Source: an uncultured Bacteroidales bacterium
Lineage (GTDB): Bacteria; Bacteroidota; Bacteroidia; Bacteroidales; UBA932
Assembly (NCBI GenBank): GCA_945827785.1
Contig: CALZOR010000008.1
Span: 1 to 43,995, forward strand
DNA length: 43,995 nt
Direction: 5' to 3'
The notes beneath the pieces were generated by a model. That model made no database searches. It was not told the DNA's origin and worked only from the letters and a program-made list of their open reading frames with translations. Position numbers and translations under genes: made by a program. This document shows, piece by piece, positions 26,027 to 34,740 of this stretch (position 1 is its first letter; each line of letters opens with the position of its first letter).

Positions 26027-27157
26027 ATGAAAAGATTATCAACTTTTATGGCAGCGGCTTCGGCTGCTGCCGTTTTGGTTTCATGCGCAGGCGCTGGCCA
26101 AAGCGTGATTGTCAGCAATGACACTAGCCTTGCAAGGCAGAACGAGACTGTTGAGCTTTCTTTCAGCGAACTCTGCAGCGGTGATGACAACCTTACTGCA
26201 GAGAACGTAATCGTACTCAATCATCTTGGAAAACAGGTTCCAGTTCAGGTATATACCGAGAAGGACGGAGAGCAGATTCTGCTTTTCCAGGCTGACGTCA
26301 AGGAACATTCAAGTGTAAAATACACCGTGAAGGTCGGGGAACGTGAAGAATTTCCGATGAAGGCATACAGCCGCCACGTCCCGGAGAGACTTGACGACTA
26401 TGCTTATGAGAATAACCTCGTTGCCGGACGTATCTATGGCCCAGCCCTTCAGGATCCACGTACTTTCGGATCGGATGTTTGGCTGAAATGTACCGAAAGA
26501 CTCGTCATTGACGACTGGTTCAAGAAAATGGACTATCATCACAACTATGGCGAGGGAATGGACTGCTACAAGGTGGCAAATACACTCGGCGGCGGTGCCG
26601 TTACTCCTTATGTTGGGGAAAAACTTATCATCGGAGACAACTGGGCAACTCAGGAGCATCTTACCGACGGCCCGATTCGTACCAAGGCTTATTTCACTTA
26701 TGATGCCTTCGACGTCGCAGGTCAGAAAGTTTCTGCAACCCGCGAGATTTCTCTTGATGCAAACAGCCGTTTCGTTCAGTCAACTACATGGTTCTCAGCC
26801 CAGACTCAGGAGCTTCCGCTTGCGCTTGGCGCAATCCAGCACGATGTTCTTGACAGGGTTGACGGCACCAACTGGATTGCCTTCACAGAGGTTGCTTCCG
26901 ACACAAAACAGCCTGAGATTGACGGAAACATTTCCATCGGCCTTGTGCTTTCACCGGAACTTTCTGCTGAGGGCACTGCAACTCTCGATGGTCATGCAGT
27001 TATCAAGACCACTGCAAAATGCGGCTCACCGGTAACTGTATGGACAGCTTCAGGTTGGAGCCAGGGCGGAGTTGAATCTCCACAGGCATGGACAGCCCTT
27101 GTTCAGGATTTCGCCTATGCCAAGGCTCATCCTCTAAAGGTTGAGGTTGTCAAATAA
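26027..27157 (+). CDS. DUF4861 family lipoprotein
   Basis: 376 residues from ATG 26027 (MKRLSTFMAAASAAAV). The lipobox VLVSC gives a lipidated Cys at about residue 21. The body (NNLVAGRIYGPALQDPRTFGSDVW..., MDYHHNYGEGMDCYKV) matches my memory of DUF4861, a Bacteroidota family often near pectin and uronate degradation genes; its activity is not known to me. The gene lies 10 bp after the dehydrogenase relic, consistent with a sugar-acid operon whose front was deleted. The ORF track's start, 57 bp upstream, lies inside the relic. Confidence 0.75.
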   Translation: MKRLSTFMAAASAAAVLVSCAGAGQSVIVSNDTSLARQNETVELSFSELCSGDDNLTAENVIVLNHLGKQVPVQVYTEKDGEQILLFQADVKEHSSVKYTVKVGEREEFPMKAYSRHVPERLDDYAYENNLVAGRIYGPALQDPRTFGSDVWLKCTERLVIDDWFKKMDYHHNYGEGMDCYKVANTLGGGAVTPYVGEKLIIGDNWATQEHLTDGPIRTKAYFTYDAFDVAGQKVSATREISLDANSRFVQSTTWFSAQTQELPLALGAIQHDVLDRVDGTNWIAFTEVASDTKQPEIDGNISIGLVLSPELSAEGTATLDGHAVIKTTAKCGSPVTVWTASGWSQGGVESPQAWTALVQDFAYAKAHPLKVEVVK

Positions 27158-27180
27158 TATTTCTGATAAATACCATAATG

Positions 27181-27210
27181 AAAAAAACCGACCATCCGGC
27201 CGGTTTTTTT
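27181..27210. terminator. bidirectional terminator between DUF4861 gene and pnp
   Basis: AAAAAAACCG...CGGTTTTTTT with an inner GC-rich stem. A-run on one side and T-run on the other serve both strands. It lies 23 bp past the plus-strand stop and 19 bp before the pnp stop. Confidence 0.85.
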
Positions 27211-27229
27211 ATCAGGATAATCCTGAGGC

Positions 27230-29554
27230 TTAGAACATTTCAGGATCATTGTTTGATGGAGTCTCGACGTCGTTCTGCTGAGGACGGCGTGGACCTCTGC
27301 TGCGGTCATCGCGGCGTGGGCCTCTGTCGTTCCTGCGGTCTGAAGAACCCTGACGGCGGTCGTCGCGACGAGGGCCTCTGTCACCCTGAGGCCTTGGCTT
27401 GCGCTCAGGCTCTACATAGCCCTCAGGCTTTTCAATCAGAGCCTTGCGAGAAAGCCTCATCTTGCCGGTCTTCTCGTCAATTTCGAGGAGCTTCACGTCA
27501 ACTTCGTCACCGATGTTGAGCACGTCTTCAACCTTGTCGGTCTTTCCCCAGTCGATTTCAGAGATGTGGAGGAGTCCCTCTTTTCCAGGAAGAATCTCTA
27601 CAAATGCTCCGAACTCGAGGCATGAGACAACCTTTCCATGGTAAACGGTGCCAACCTCAGGAACAGCGCAGATGCCGTTGATCCAGTTGAGAGCCTTGTC
27701 CATTGACTCCTTGTTCTCGCCGAAGATGTCAACTACGCCCTCAGTCTTGCCGTTGGTGTTCTCCTCAGTGATTGTGACAACTGTGCCTGTCTCTCTCTGA
27801 ATCTTCTGGATAACCTCACCGCCTTTGCCGATGATTGCTCCGATGAAGTCACCCGGAACGCGGATCTGGATGATGCGAGGAACGAATGGCTTGTAGTCCT
27901 CACGAGGCTCGCTGATTGTCTTCATCATCTCGCCCATGATGTGCATGCGTCCCTGACGTGCCTGCTCAAGGGCTCTTTCGAGGACGTCGTATGAAAGACC
28001 GTCCACCTTGATGTCCATCTGGGTTGCAGTGATACCGTCTTTTGTTCCGGTAACCTTGAAGTCCATGTCTCCGAGGTGGTCCTCATCTCCGAGGATGTCG
28101 GTAAGGATTGCATATCTTTCGTTTGGTCTGTCCTTGTCAGTGATAAGTCCCATTGCAACACCTGCGACAGGTTTCTTGATCTTCACTCCGGCATCCATGA
28201 GTGCGAGGCAGCCTGCGCAGACAGTAGCCATTGAAGATGAACCGTTTGACTCGAGGATGTCTGAAACCACGCGTACTGCATAAGGGTTTTCTGGTGCTAT
28301 TGGAACCATCGGCTTGAGTGCCCTCCATGCGAGGTTTCCGTGACCGATTTCACGACGTCCCACACCTCTCTGTGCCTTAGCCTCTCCGGTTGAGAACGGA
28401 GGGAAGTTGTAGTGGAGGACGAACTGGTCAGTGCCCTGAACGAGCACTTCGTCGCGCTCCTTCATGTCGAGCTTGGTTCCGAGGGTTACAGTCGAAAGTG
28501 ACTGAGTCTCACCACGGGTGAAGATCGCGCTTCCGTGTGCGCATGGAAGGTATCCTACCTCGCACCAGATTGGACGCACCTGAGTGGTGTTACGTCCGTC
28601 AAGACGGATTCCCTCATCGAGAATCATGTTCCTCATTGCAGCTTTCTCGACAGCGTGATAGTACCTTTCGACCATCATCTTTTTGTCTTCGCGCTCCTCC
28701 TCAGGAATTGTCTGGTAGAACTCCTCCTTGAGTGCGTCGAAAGCGTCGGTCCTTTCATGCTTGCCCTGACCTGACTTTGCAATTGCATAGCACCTGTCAT
28801 AGCAGAACTCCTGAACGGCCTTGCGAAGGTCTTCGTCGTTCTCTTCGTGGCAGTAGGTTCTCTTGACTGTCTTTCCGACCTCCTCTGTGAGTTCCATCTG
28901 CACCTTGCAGTGGCGTTTAATCTCTTCGTGAGCGAACTTGATGGCCTCAAGCATGTCGTGCTCGCTGACCTCGTTCATCTCACCCTCGACCATCATGATG
29001 TTGTCGTAGGTAGCGGCAACCATGATGTCTATATCAGCATTCTCCATCTCGCTGAAGTTAGGGTTGATCCGGAGCTGTCCGTCAATTCTTGCAACCCTTA
29101 CCTCTGAGATAGGACCCTCGAAAGGAATGTCGCTCACTGCAAGAGCAGCTGATGCGGCAAGACCTGCGAGAGCATCCGGCTGAATGTCCTTTTCTGCTGA
29201 AATAAGATTTACATTTACATATACTTCTGCGTGGAAATCCTCTGGGAACAGCGGCCTGAGAGCCCTGTCCACGAGCCTTGCGATGAGAATTTCATAATCA
29301 GAAGCCTTTCCCTCACGCTTCATGAAGCCTCCCGGGAATCTTCCCGCAGAAGCATATTTCTCCTTGTAGTCCACCTGCAGAGGCATGAAGTCCACATCCT
29401 CTTTTGCATCTTTTGCACAGGTCACAGTTGCAAGGAGCATGGTGCCGCCCATCTTGACGACCACCGCACCATCAGCCTGTTTTGCAAGCTTGCCGGTCTC
29501 GATTTCGATTATCCTTCCGTCGGACAATTCGATTTTCTTGTTTACGATATTCAT
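27230..29554 (-). CDS. pnp: polynucleotide phosphorylase
   Basis: 3'-5' phosphorolytic exoribonuclease. Two RNase PH-like domains (N-terminal [21 protein letters not shown]; second [25 protein letters not shown]), then KH ([23 protein letters not shown]) and S1 ([33 protein letters not shown]) RNA-binding domains, and an Arg/Asp/Gly-rich tail common in Bacteroidota. I start at ATG 29554 ([10 protein letters not shown]), 774 residues; the track's upstream extension runs through the leader. rpsO lies upstream with its own terminator between. Confidence 0.96.
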   Translation of the reverse strand: MNIVNKKIELSDGRIIEIETGKLAKQADGAVVVKMGGTMLLATVTCAKDAKEDVDFMPLQVDYKEKYASAGRFPGGFMKREGKASDYEILIARLVDRALRPLFPEDFHAEVYVNVNLISAEKDIQPDALAGLAASAALAVSDIPFEGPISEVRVARIDGQLRINPNFSEMENADIDIMVAATYDNIMMVEGEMNEVSEHDMLEAIKFAHEEIKRHCKVQMELTEEVGKTVKRTYCHEENDEDLRKAVQEFCYDRCYAIAKSGQGKHERTDAFDALKEEFYQTIPEEEREDKKMMVERYYHAVEKAAMRNMILDEGIRLDGRNTTQVRPIWCEVGYLPCAHGSAIFTRGETQSLSTVTLGTKLDMKERDEVLVQGTDQFVLHYNFPPFSTGEAKAQRGVGRREIGHGNLAWRALKPMVPIAPENPYAVRVVSDILESNGSSSMATVCAGCLALMDAGVKIKKPVAGVAMGLITDKDRPNERYAILTDILGDEDHLGDMDFKVTGTKDGITATQMDIKVDGLSYDVLERALEQARQGRMHIMGEMMKTISEPREDYKPFVPRIIQIRVPGDFIGAIIGKGGEVIQKIQRETGTVVTITEENTNGKTEGVVDIFGENKESMDKALNWINGICAVPEVGTVYHGKVVSCLEFGAFVEILPGKEGLLHISEIDWGKTDKVEDVLNIGDEVDVKLLEIDEKTGKMRLSRKALIEKPEGYVEPERKPRPQGDRGPRRDDRRQGSSDRRNDRGPRRDDRSRGPRRPQQNDVETPSNNDPEMF

Positions 29555-29623
29555 TACTTCTTTCACAACCTGCCTCCCCCTATGGGAGTCATTAATAATT
29601 TTGTCTGTCTGTTCCGCCCATAT

Positions 29624-29640
29624 GGAACCCGTCGGGTTCC
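29624..29640 (-). promoter_or_regulatory. hairpin in the pnp leader
   Basis: GGAACCC-GTC-GGGTTCC, perfect 7-bp stem with a 3-nt loop, 70 bp before the pnp start. In enterobacteria a leader stem is the site of RNase III cleavage and PNPase self-control; a similar role here is inference. Confidence 0.4.
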
Positions 29641-29643
29641 TAG

Positions 29644-29662
29644 ATATAGTCACGTACTATAT
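29644..29662 (-). promoter_or_regulatory. inverted repeat upstream of pnp
   Basis: ATATAGT-CACGT-ACTATAT, perfect 7-bp arms, next to the leader hairpin. Could be an operator; no regulator is suggested by the sequence. No clear TAnnTTTG box is seen for pnp. Confidence 0.35.
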
Positions 29663-29722
29663 TAATCATTCTTCCGGCACCGCAGGTTGATGAGTGTTAG
29701 TGCCATCGGAATTTTTTTTGCG

Positions 29723-29754
29723 AAAAAAAAGGGAAACCCTGTTCGGGATTCCCC
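29723..29754 (-). terminator. rpsO terminator
   Basis: On the minus strand GGGAATCCC-GAACA-GGGTTTCCC followed by eight T residues, 22 bp past the rpsO stop. Strong intrinsic terminator separating rpsO from pnp. Confidence 0.88.
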
Positions 29755-29775
29755 CTTGTCATTCCTATTTTCTGG

Positions 29776-30051
29776 TTATCGACGCAGACCAAGCTCTTTG
29801 ACGATAGCTCTGTATCTCTCGATGTCAGTCTCCCTGAGGTAGTCAAGGACACGGCGTCTCTTACCAACGAGTCTCAGAAGTGAACGACGGGTTGAGTAGT
29901 CCTTCTTGTTGCTTTTGAGGTGCTCGGTAAGGTGAGCGATACGGTAGGAAAATAATGCAATCTGACTCTCTGGAGAGCCGGTGTCAGTATTAGACTTTCC
30001 GTACTTCGCGAAAATCTCCTGCTTTTTCTCCGGTGCTAAATATTCAGCCAT
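29776..30051 (-). CDS. rpsO: 30S ribosomal protein S15
   Basis: 91 residues; [50 protein letters not shown] is the S15 signature region that contacts the 16S rRNA central domain. Good promoter upstream and a terminator downstream. The roughly 55-nt leader contains a GCTTT...AAAGC stem that might be a self-binding site, as S15 controls its own synthesis in several bacteria; this is inference. Confidence 0.97.
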   Translation of the reverse strand: MAEYLAPEKKQEIFAKYGKSNTDTGSPESQIALFSYRIAHLTEHLKSNKKDYSTRRSLLRLVGKRRRVLDYLRETDIERYRAIVKELGLRR

Positions 30052-30110
30052 AGCGAAAAAAGTTTAGAGGGTTAATAAATACTCGCTTTTCATTTCTGAT
30101 AAAGCGGGCG

Positions 30111-30141
30111 CAAAGATACACATAAAATAAAATAAATCAAA
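30111..30141 (-). promoter_or_regulatory. Bacteroidota promoter for rpsO
   Basis: Minus strand: TTTG (30141-30138), 19-bp spacer, TATCTTTG (30118-30111). Full consensus. Predicted leader of about 50-55 nt. Confidence 0.85.
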
Positions 30142-30188
30142 CTCTTTCAAAGAAAATTATTCAAAAAGTCGAAATTCCCTTGCATGTC

Positions 30189-30974
30189 CTATCGGGTGCT
30201 GTAGGTATGGATGCTCTGGCCTTTCGCAGAAGGGAGGTAATTGATGCCCCACCAGCAAATCTGAAGGCAGATGAATGCAAGCAGTAGAATAAGGCAGGCT
30301 TTCTTCCAGTCGGCTGGGCGGATGTGCCGGTAGTGGACGAAGGTCAGGTAACAAAGCCATGTGATTGCAGCCCATGTCTCCTTCGGATCCCACGCCCAGT
30401 AATGCCCCCAGGCCTCCTTGGCCCAGAGTGCACCGAAAAGCATTCCTATGCTCAGGAATGCAAGTCCGACATAGACCAGGTTGTCACAGATATTCAGCTC
30501 CCTGTCCATGCTCTTTCCCTTCTTGAACAGCATGTAGATGGCCATGAGCGTTGCCGCTCCGAGCAGGGCATAGGCAAACATATAGACGATGACATGAGGG
30601 GCGAACCATGGGCTCTGCAGGGCCGGCATCAGGGATTTGGCATGAATCCCTGGTTTGAAGACGTTCACGCATATGAATACCAGGGAAAGCAGGGTACTGA
30701 AAGACAATATCCATTTATAGCGCCAGCGGCCATAGACGATGATTCCGGCCAGGGGCAGGAAGAAAGAGTACCACATCCTGGTTTCTCCCATAGTCCTCAG
30801 AGGCGGACGTTCGAGGCTGACCCACATCCCGATGATGAAGGCAAAGAAAACAGCAAGACCGGCGAGGGTGAAAAACCAGACTTTCCCGTCCTTTCCCTTC
30901 CATGCAAAGTAAGCTCCTGTGCTCCAGCATAATACGGCGGCAAGGGCGAAATATATGAATGAATCCCAACTCAT
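30189..30974 (-). CDS. ccsA: cytochrome c assembly protein CcsA/ResC
   Basis: Multi-pass inner-membrane haem exporter/ligase of the system II cytochrome c maturation pathway. The WWD motif is clear (WGHYWAWDPKETWA), as are several flanking membrane helices and conserved His residues (HVIVYMF; FVHYRHI). 261 residues from ATG 30974 (MSWDSFIYF), which overlaps the end of the ResB gene by 4 bp. The longer track start runs into ResB coding sequence. Partner of the ResB protein encoded just upstream. Confidence 0.9.
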   Translation of the reverse strand: MSWDSFIYFALAAVLCWSTGAYFAWKGKDGKVWFFTLAGLAVFFAFIIGMWVSLERPPLRTMGETRMWYSFFLPLAGIIVYGRWRYKWILSFSTLLSLVFICVNVFKPGIHAKSLMPALQSPWFAPHVIVYMFAYALLGAATLMAIYMLFKKGKSMDRELNICDNLVYVGLAFLSIGMLFGALWAKEAWGHYWAWDPKETWAAITWLCYLTFVHYRHIRPADWKKACLILLLAFICLQICWWGINYLPSAKGQSIHTYSTR

Positions 30975-31876
30975 TGCTCGTCCTCCTTTCTTATCGGTTT
31001 GGGTGCCATGAAGAGCATCAGACACAGGGCTCCGGCAATCATCATGTAAATTCCTGCATAGACAGCAGGGAGCCAAGGGTCCTTCACAAGCAGGAATATG
31101 CTGTAGGGACTTTTGCTGCCCTTTGCCTGGTCATAGCCTGCCTGGTATATCTTCCATCCGTCCACTTTCATGGGCTTGTTCACCAGAACGGTTCCCCTGA
31201 GGTGGCTGTCGTCCCGGGTGTGTATCGTTATTTCTGATGCAAAAAGCTTCGGAGTATTGTCCGGATAGTACTCGGCCGTGAATTCATGCAGCTCGATTGC
31301 AAGGCCGGGATCCACTACCTCTCCATATTCCGAGAGCGCCCTGTTTTCAGGCTTCCCATAATGGACCTGCATCTGCAATTGCTGCATGTCTGCACTTCCA
31401 AGGGTGGCGGCCACGATGGCTACGAACACTCCGAGATGGTTCAGGATGAATGGTATCTCCGATGCTCTCATGCGGAGAAAATGGTTCAGGGCGGCAAGCC
31501 CGTCCACAATCAGTACCCAGGTCCATACAAGCACGAAAGGCCAGAAGCGGATCATCTGTGACAGCCACTCAAGCCCTCCGGAAGGCTTCTGGGTGGTAAG
31601 TCCCATCACCAGTGTCAGAGCAAGGGCACAGGCCAGGGACGAAACGGCCGCATACGAATGCATCATCCATTCGAAGGCCTGTACCTTCTTTCGCAGAAGG
31701 AAGATTACGGCAATCAGCCCTGTCAGCAGCGCCAGCACAATCTTGTTCACCGGAGCGGCAAGCCATCTCCAGTCAACCGGCCCCAGAATGTACTGCAGGG
31801 CCAGCCCGGCTGCAAGGAGGCATCCTCCTATAAGGAAGCCCTCCCTGAATTCCCATTTATGATTATTCCGTTCCAT
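30971..31876 (-). CDS. resB: ResB-like cytochrome c biogenesis protein
   Basis: 301 residues. Four or so N-terminal helices, a periplasmic region (LAIELHEFTAEYYPDNTPKLFASEITI...GWKIYQAGYD) and a final helix (YAGIYMMIAGALCLMLFM) match the ResB/CcsB family, which works with CcsA to attach haem to apocytochromes. It sits 2 bp after the barrel gene and overlaps ccsA by 4 bp. No cytochrome gene (nrfA, nrfH) is in the window, so its client is unknown. Confidence 0.85.
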   Translation of the reverse strand: MERNNHKWEFREGFLIGGCLLAAGLALQYILGPVDWRWLAAPVNKIVLALLTGLIAVIFLLRKKVQAFEWMMHSYAAVSSLACALALTLVMGLTTQKPSGGLEWLSQMIRFWPFVLVWTWVLIVDGLAALNHFLRMRASEIPFILNHLGVFVAIVAATLGSADMQQLQMQVHYGKPENRALSEYGEVVDPGLAIELHEFTAEYYPDNTPKLFASEITIHTRDDSHLRGTVLVNKPMKVDGWKIYQAGYDQAKGSKSPYSIFLLVKDPWLPAVYAGIYMMIAGALCLMLFMAPKPIRKEDEQ

Positions 31877-31878
31877 TG

Positions 31879-33543
31879 TCAGAATATGTAACGTAGTTTA
31901 AGCCCGACGCTGAAACGGTGCTCCGGGCGTAACCAGCACAAGCCGGTGTAGGCTCCCTGGGAAATGAATTCTTCCCCGAAGCGGATGAACCGTCCTTCAA
32001 TGGCGCAGTTCAGGCTCTTCCCGAAGTCCTTCTCCAGGCTGCCTCCGACATTGAATGCAGTTCCGGCGCGCCGGTAAAGATCGAGAGTGTTTCCGAAACT
32101 GTAGTCGCCGAAGATTTTTATGCCGAATCCGGACGGGAGGCCCTGCTTCAGGTCCAGATGGGCGCTGTAGCCCCAATTGCCATGTGACATGTTGATTGAA
32201 TCGGCAATGCGGATGTCCCAAAGGAAGGTCGCAAGCGCATTTATCTCTGTCGTCTTTGCAGGGTTGATTTTTACGGACGGGCTGATGTTCCATGCGTGCC
32301 TTATGCCATCATTGCCCCACTGATATAACCTGAGATTGCCTTTTTCTATCCAGATTCCGTTGATTCCGTCGTCGGAGTATGAGTAGCCGCAGTCAAGATG
32401 CAGGGCCACGACCGGGAGTTTGCAGTCAAAAGTGAAGGATGCCTTGTTGATATGGAGCCCGACTATGTCCTCATTTCCCTGACGCAGGGCAAAAGGTTCA
32501 CGGATTTCTGCCGGATTCAGGAATTTGAAATCCGGTCTCACAAGCAGCCTGTCATAGCGCAGTGCAAGAAGGAAAATATCCGTAGGCCTCCATTCGACTG
32601 CTGCTTTCGGGAGGAAATCATTCAGGCTCCTGCCCTGCATATCGGTGTAGGCATATTCAAATTCTGCAAACAGTTTCAGGCTCTTTACCGGAAGGTAATT
32701 GGCAGATGCCCTGACTGCTCCGGTCTGGTAGCTGTGACGGAAATGATCCTCAAGAGTGATTTTCCCGTCCAGCCTCTGCACGTCGTTGCTCCTGATGAGA
32801 CGGTTTTCATAGCGCGCCGCAAAGCCGAGGTCGAGTTTGTCAAAACGGTGGTTCAGTGCAAGGACAAGATTATGGTGGTCTATCTTGGCATCAGCATTTA
32901 CCTGACTCTTGGAGAAATCTTTAAATCCTTGAAGTTCAATGGCTTCCAGAAGCTTTTCCTCGGCTTCGTCCTGATGCTTGAAATTGTATTTGAGCTGTAT
33001 TTTTCCCTTCGGACTGTATGAAAACCTGTAGTCTGCCCCGACAGTGAACATGTTCTCGTTTACCAGAGGATTGCTGATTGTCCAGTTTGTCCTGACTGGG
33101 TCCTTCCCTGATGCCATAAACTGCTCTTTGAGGCTGCCGCTTTCATTCCGGCTGAGGTTTTCCCCTTCAAACTCAATTCCCAGAAAATGCTTGCGGGAAA
33201 GTTTCAGCCCCAGATTGAAGCCGTAGTTTGTGACAATTCCCTTTGCCTGGGTTTCGCTGGAAGAAAGATATTGGTTACCGGCATTCTCCGAAAGGGGAGC
33301 CTTGCCTGTGAATGTGTAATCTTCCTCGCCGATATGTCTGGATGAATATGGGGTGATTCCCTTGATTCCGAAGAAGGGCCTGAAACTGACCTTCCTGCCA
33401 TCGACATCCAGTCTGAGGCTGGCCTCATATGGGTCAATATGCCCGTAGCCTCCGCCGACCGAGACCTCTCCCGTTGGTCTGGTCTGTGCCCGTAAGCCTA
33501 TGGATATCAATAAAATGGATATTGTTGTTATTACTATCCTCAT
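31879..33543 (-). CDS. outer membrane beta-barrel protein
   Basis: 554 residues. Signal peptide (ISILLISIGLRAQ), then repeated amphipathic strands with turn-rich loops, ending in a C-terminal Phe (FSVGLKLRYIF). Resembles the barrel part of TonB-dependent receptors (OMP_b-brl type), but no plug domain or carboxypeptidase-like N-terminal domain is visible and the protein is short for a complete receptor. Encoded between the BASS transporter (6 bp) and ResB (2 bp), so it is operon-linked to cytochrome c maturation; the link is unexplained. Confidence 0.7.
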   Translation of the reverse strand: MRIVITTISILLISIGLRAQTRPTGEVSVGGGYGHIDPYEASLRLDVDGRKVSFRPFFGIKGITPYSSRHIGEEDYTFTGKAPLSENAGNQYLSSSETQAKGIVTNYGFNLGLKLSRKHFLGIEFEGENLSRNESGSLKEQFMASGKDPVRTNWTISNPLVNENMFTVGADYRFSYSPKGKIQLKYNFKHQDEAEEKLLEAIELQGFKDFSKSQVNADAKIDHHNLVLALNHRFDKLDLGFAARYENRLIRSNDVQRLDGKITLEDHFRHSYQTGAVRASANYLPVKSLKLFAEFEYAYTDMQGRSLNDFLPKAAVEWRPTDIFLLALRYDRLLVRPDFKFLNPAEIREPFALRQGNEDIVGLHINKASFTFDCKLPVVALHLDCGYSYSDDGINGIWIEKGNLRLYQWGNDGIRHAWNISPSVKINPAKTTEINALATFLWDIRIADSINMSHGNWGYSAHLDLKQGLPSGFGIKIFGDYSFGNTLDLYRRAGTAFNVGGSLEKDFGKSLNCAIEGRFIRFGEEFISQGAYTGLCWLRPEHRFSVGLKLRYIF

Positions 33544-33549
33544 CTGTTT

Positions 33550-34407
33550 TTATTTTATTGATTTTGCACGGTTGACAATGCCGACATAAATCAGCAGAAT
33601 CACATTCATCATCAGAGCATAAATGATGGCAGGGATGGCGATTCTCCCGTCATTGAACACGAAGGGACTGCTGGCAATTGCTATGGCCTGGGCGGCATTC
33701 TGCATTCCCACCTCAATGACGATGGTCCTTCTTTCACGGCTCTCCAGATGGAAAATCCAGCAAAGCCCGGCGGCGACAGCCACGGCACAAAGCAGCAGGG
33801 CGGTTGTTGCCAGCCCAAGGCTTGAGAAATTTTCTGCGATGGTGCTCCTATGCTGGACAAAGAACACGGCGGCAAGGAACATCAGGGCAGGGAAGGCCAG
33901 GCGTGAAAGTACCTTGTCAATTTTTGCGGCAGCTTTTTCCCACCTGTGTCTTATTCCGATGCCCAGAAGGATGGGCAGCAGCATCGTGACTACATTCTGC
34001 ATCAGCAGGTTTTTCACCGGCAGGATGATGCCTGTGGATTCTCCGGCATTGGCTGTTATAAATTGCATTATGATGGGGATCGTGAAAAGCGTGACAATGC
34101 TGCTGACGGCGGTAAGCGACACGGAAAGCGCCACGTCACCTTTTGCAAGCTTTGAAAACACATTGCTTGAACTGCCTCCGGGACAACATGCAATGAGCAC
34201 CAGCCCGATTGTCATCAGCGGACTCAGATCAAGAACTGCTGCCAAGGCCCATGCAATCAGGGGCAGCACTATCAGCTGCCCAAGCAGTCCGGCAATGACC
34301 GCCCTGCCCCTTTTCAGGACGAGCAGGAAATCCTTTCCCTGAAGCGTCAGTCCAAGATCGAACATCAGCACTGTCAGAATTGGCAATACTATATATATGC
34401 TGTTCAT
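33550..34407 (-). CDS. bile acid:sodium symporter family (BASS) transporter
   Basis: 285 residues from ATG 34407 (MNSIYIVLPILTVLMF), with eight to ten membrane helices. CCPGGSSSNVFSKLAKGDVALSVSLTAVSS is the conserved BASS signature, and EVGMQNAAQAIAIASS the second crossover region with sodium-site residues. The substrate is not predictable; family members move bile acids, pantoate, pyruvate or other organic anions. First gene of the minus-strand group that runs on to ccsA. A TATCTTCG box (34454-34447, minus) may be its -7 element. Confidence 0.88.
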   Translation of the reverse strand: MNSIYIVLPILTVLMFDLGLTLQGKDFLLVLKRGRAVIAGLLGQLIVLPLIAWALAAVLDLSPLMTIGLVLIACCPGGSSSNVFSKLAKGDVALSVSLTAVSSIVTLFTIPIIMQFITANAGESTGIILPVKNLLMQNVVTMLLPILLGIGIRHRWEKAAAKIDKVLSRLAFPALMFLAAVFFVQHRSTIAENFSSLGLATTALLLCAVAVAAGLCWIFHLESRERRTIVIEVGMQNAAQAIAIASSPFVFNDGRIAIPAIIYALMMNVILLIYVGIVNRAKSIK

Positions 34408-34601
34408 AAAAATATGATATTTCGCAAGTGAGCGAGGAAAAACGCGCGAAGATAATATTTTTATTCCAATCACATGCGGCTTGATGTGCATGACTTGTCA
34501 GAATAATACGGATAAGAAATATCAAATTTCATAGTTTTTGTGTCAAATTTATTAAAATGCAATAATTTGGCCTTCCGAAATAATTTCCTCTTGCGTTTGT
34601 A

Positions 34602-34613
34602 GCAAAACTTGAG
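34602..34613 (+). repeat. GCGAAACTTGAG-type motif before queE
   Basis: GCAAAACTTGAG, one mismatch from the 12-mer found before rpmF and nadK. Followed by TAATTTG and a TATCTTCG box (34623-34630), so it lies in the likely promoter zone. Confidence 0.45.
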
Positions 34614-34649
34614 TAATTTGTATATCTTCGCATTTGCCATTTTTACGCT

Positions 34650-34730
34650 ATGGATTACGCCAATAAGAGAAAATACCTCACGGTAAATGCAAGTGACCAC
34701 AAATGGGGATTGTATTCAACTTCAGCATGA
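34650..34730 (+). pseudogene. short ORF resembling the start of an AraC-family regulator
   Basis: 26 codons, MDYANKRKYLTVNASDHKWGLYSTSA then a stop. The pattern (K)YLTVN..D..WGLY.T resembles the first residues of Bacteroidota AraC-type regulators with an N-terminal sensing domain; nothing further of such a gene follows. Likely a deletion relic whose promoter now serves queE, 10 bp downstream. The alternative is a translated leader peptide coupled to queE. Similarity is from memory and short. Confidence 0.4.
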
Positions 34731-34740
34731 ATGGAGGAAA

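Noticed and set aside
29555-29653. N-terminal extension of pnp in the ORF track
   Set aside because: Covers the leader with its hairpin; PNPase homology begins at MNIVNKK.
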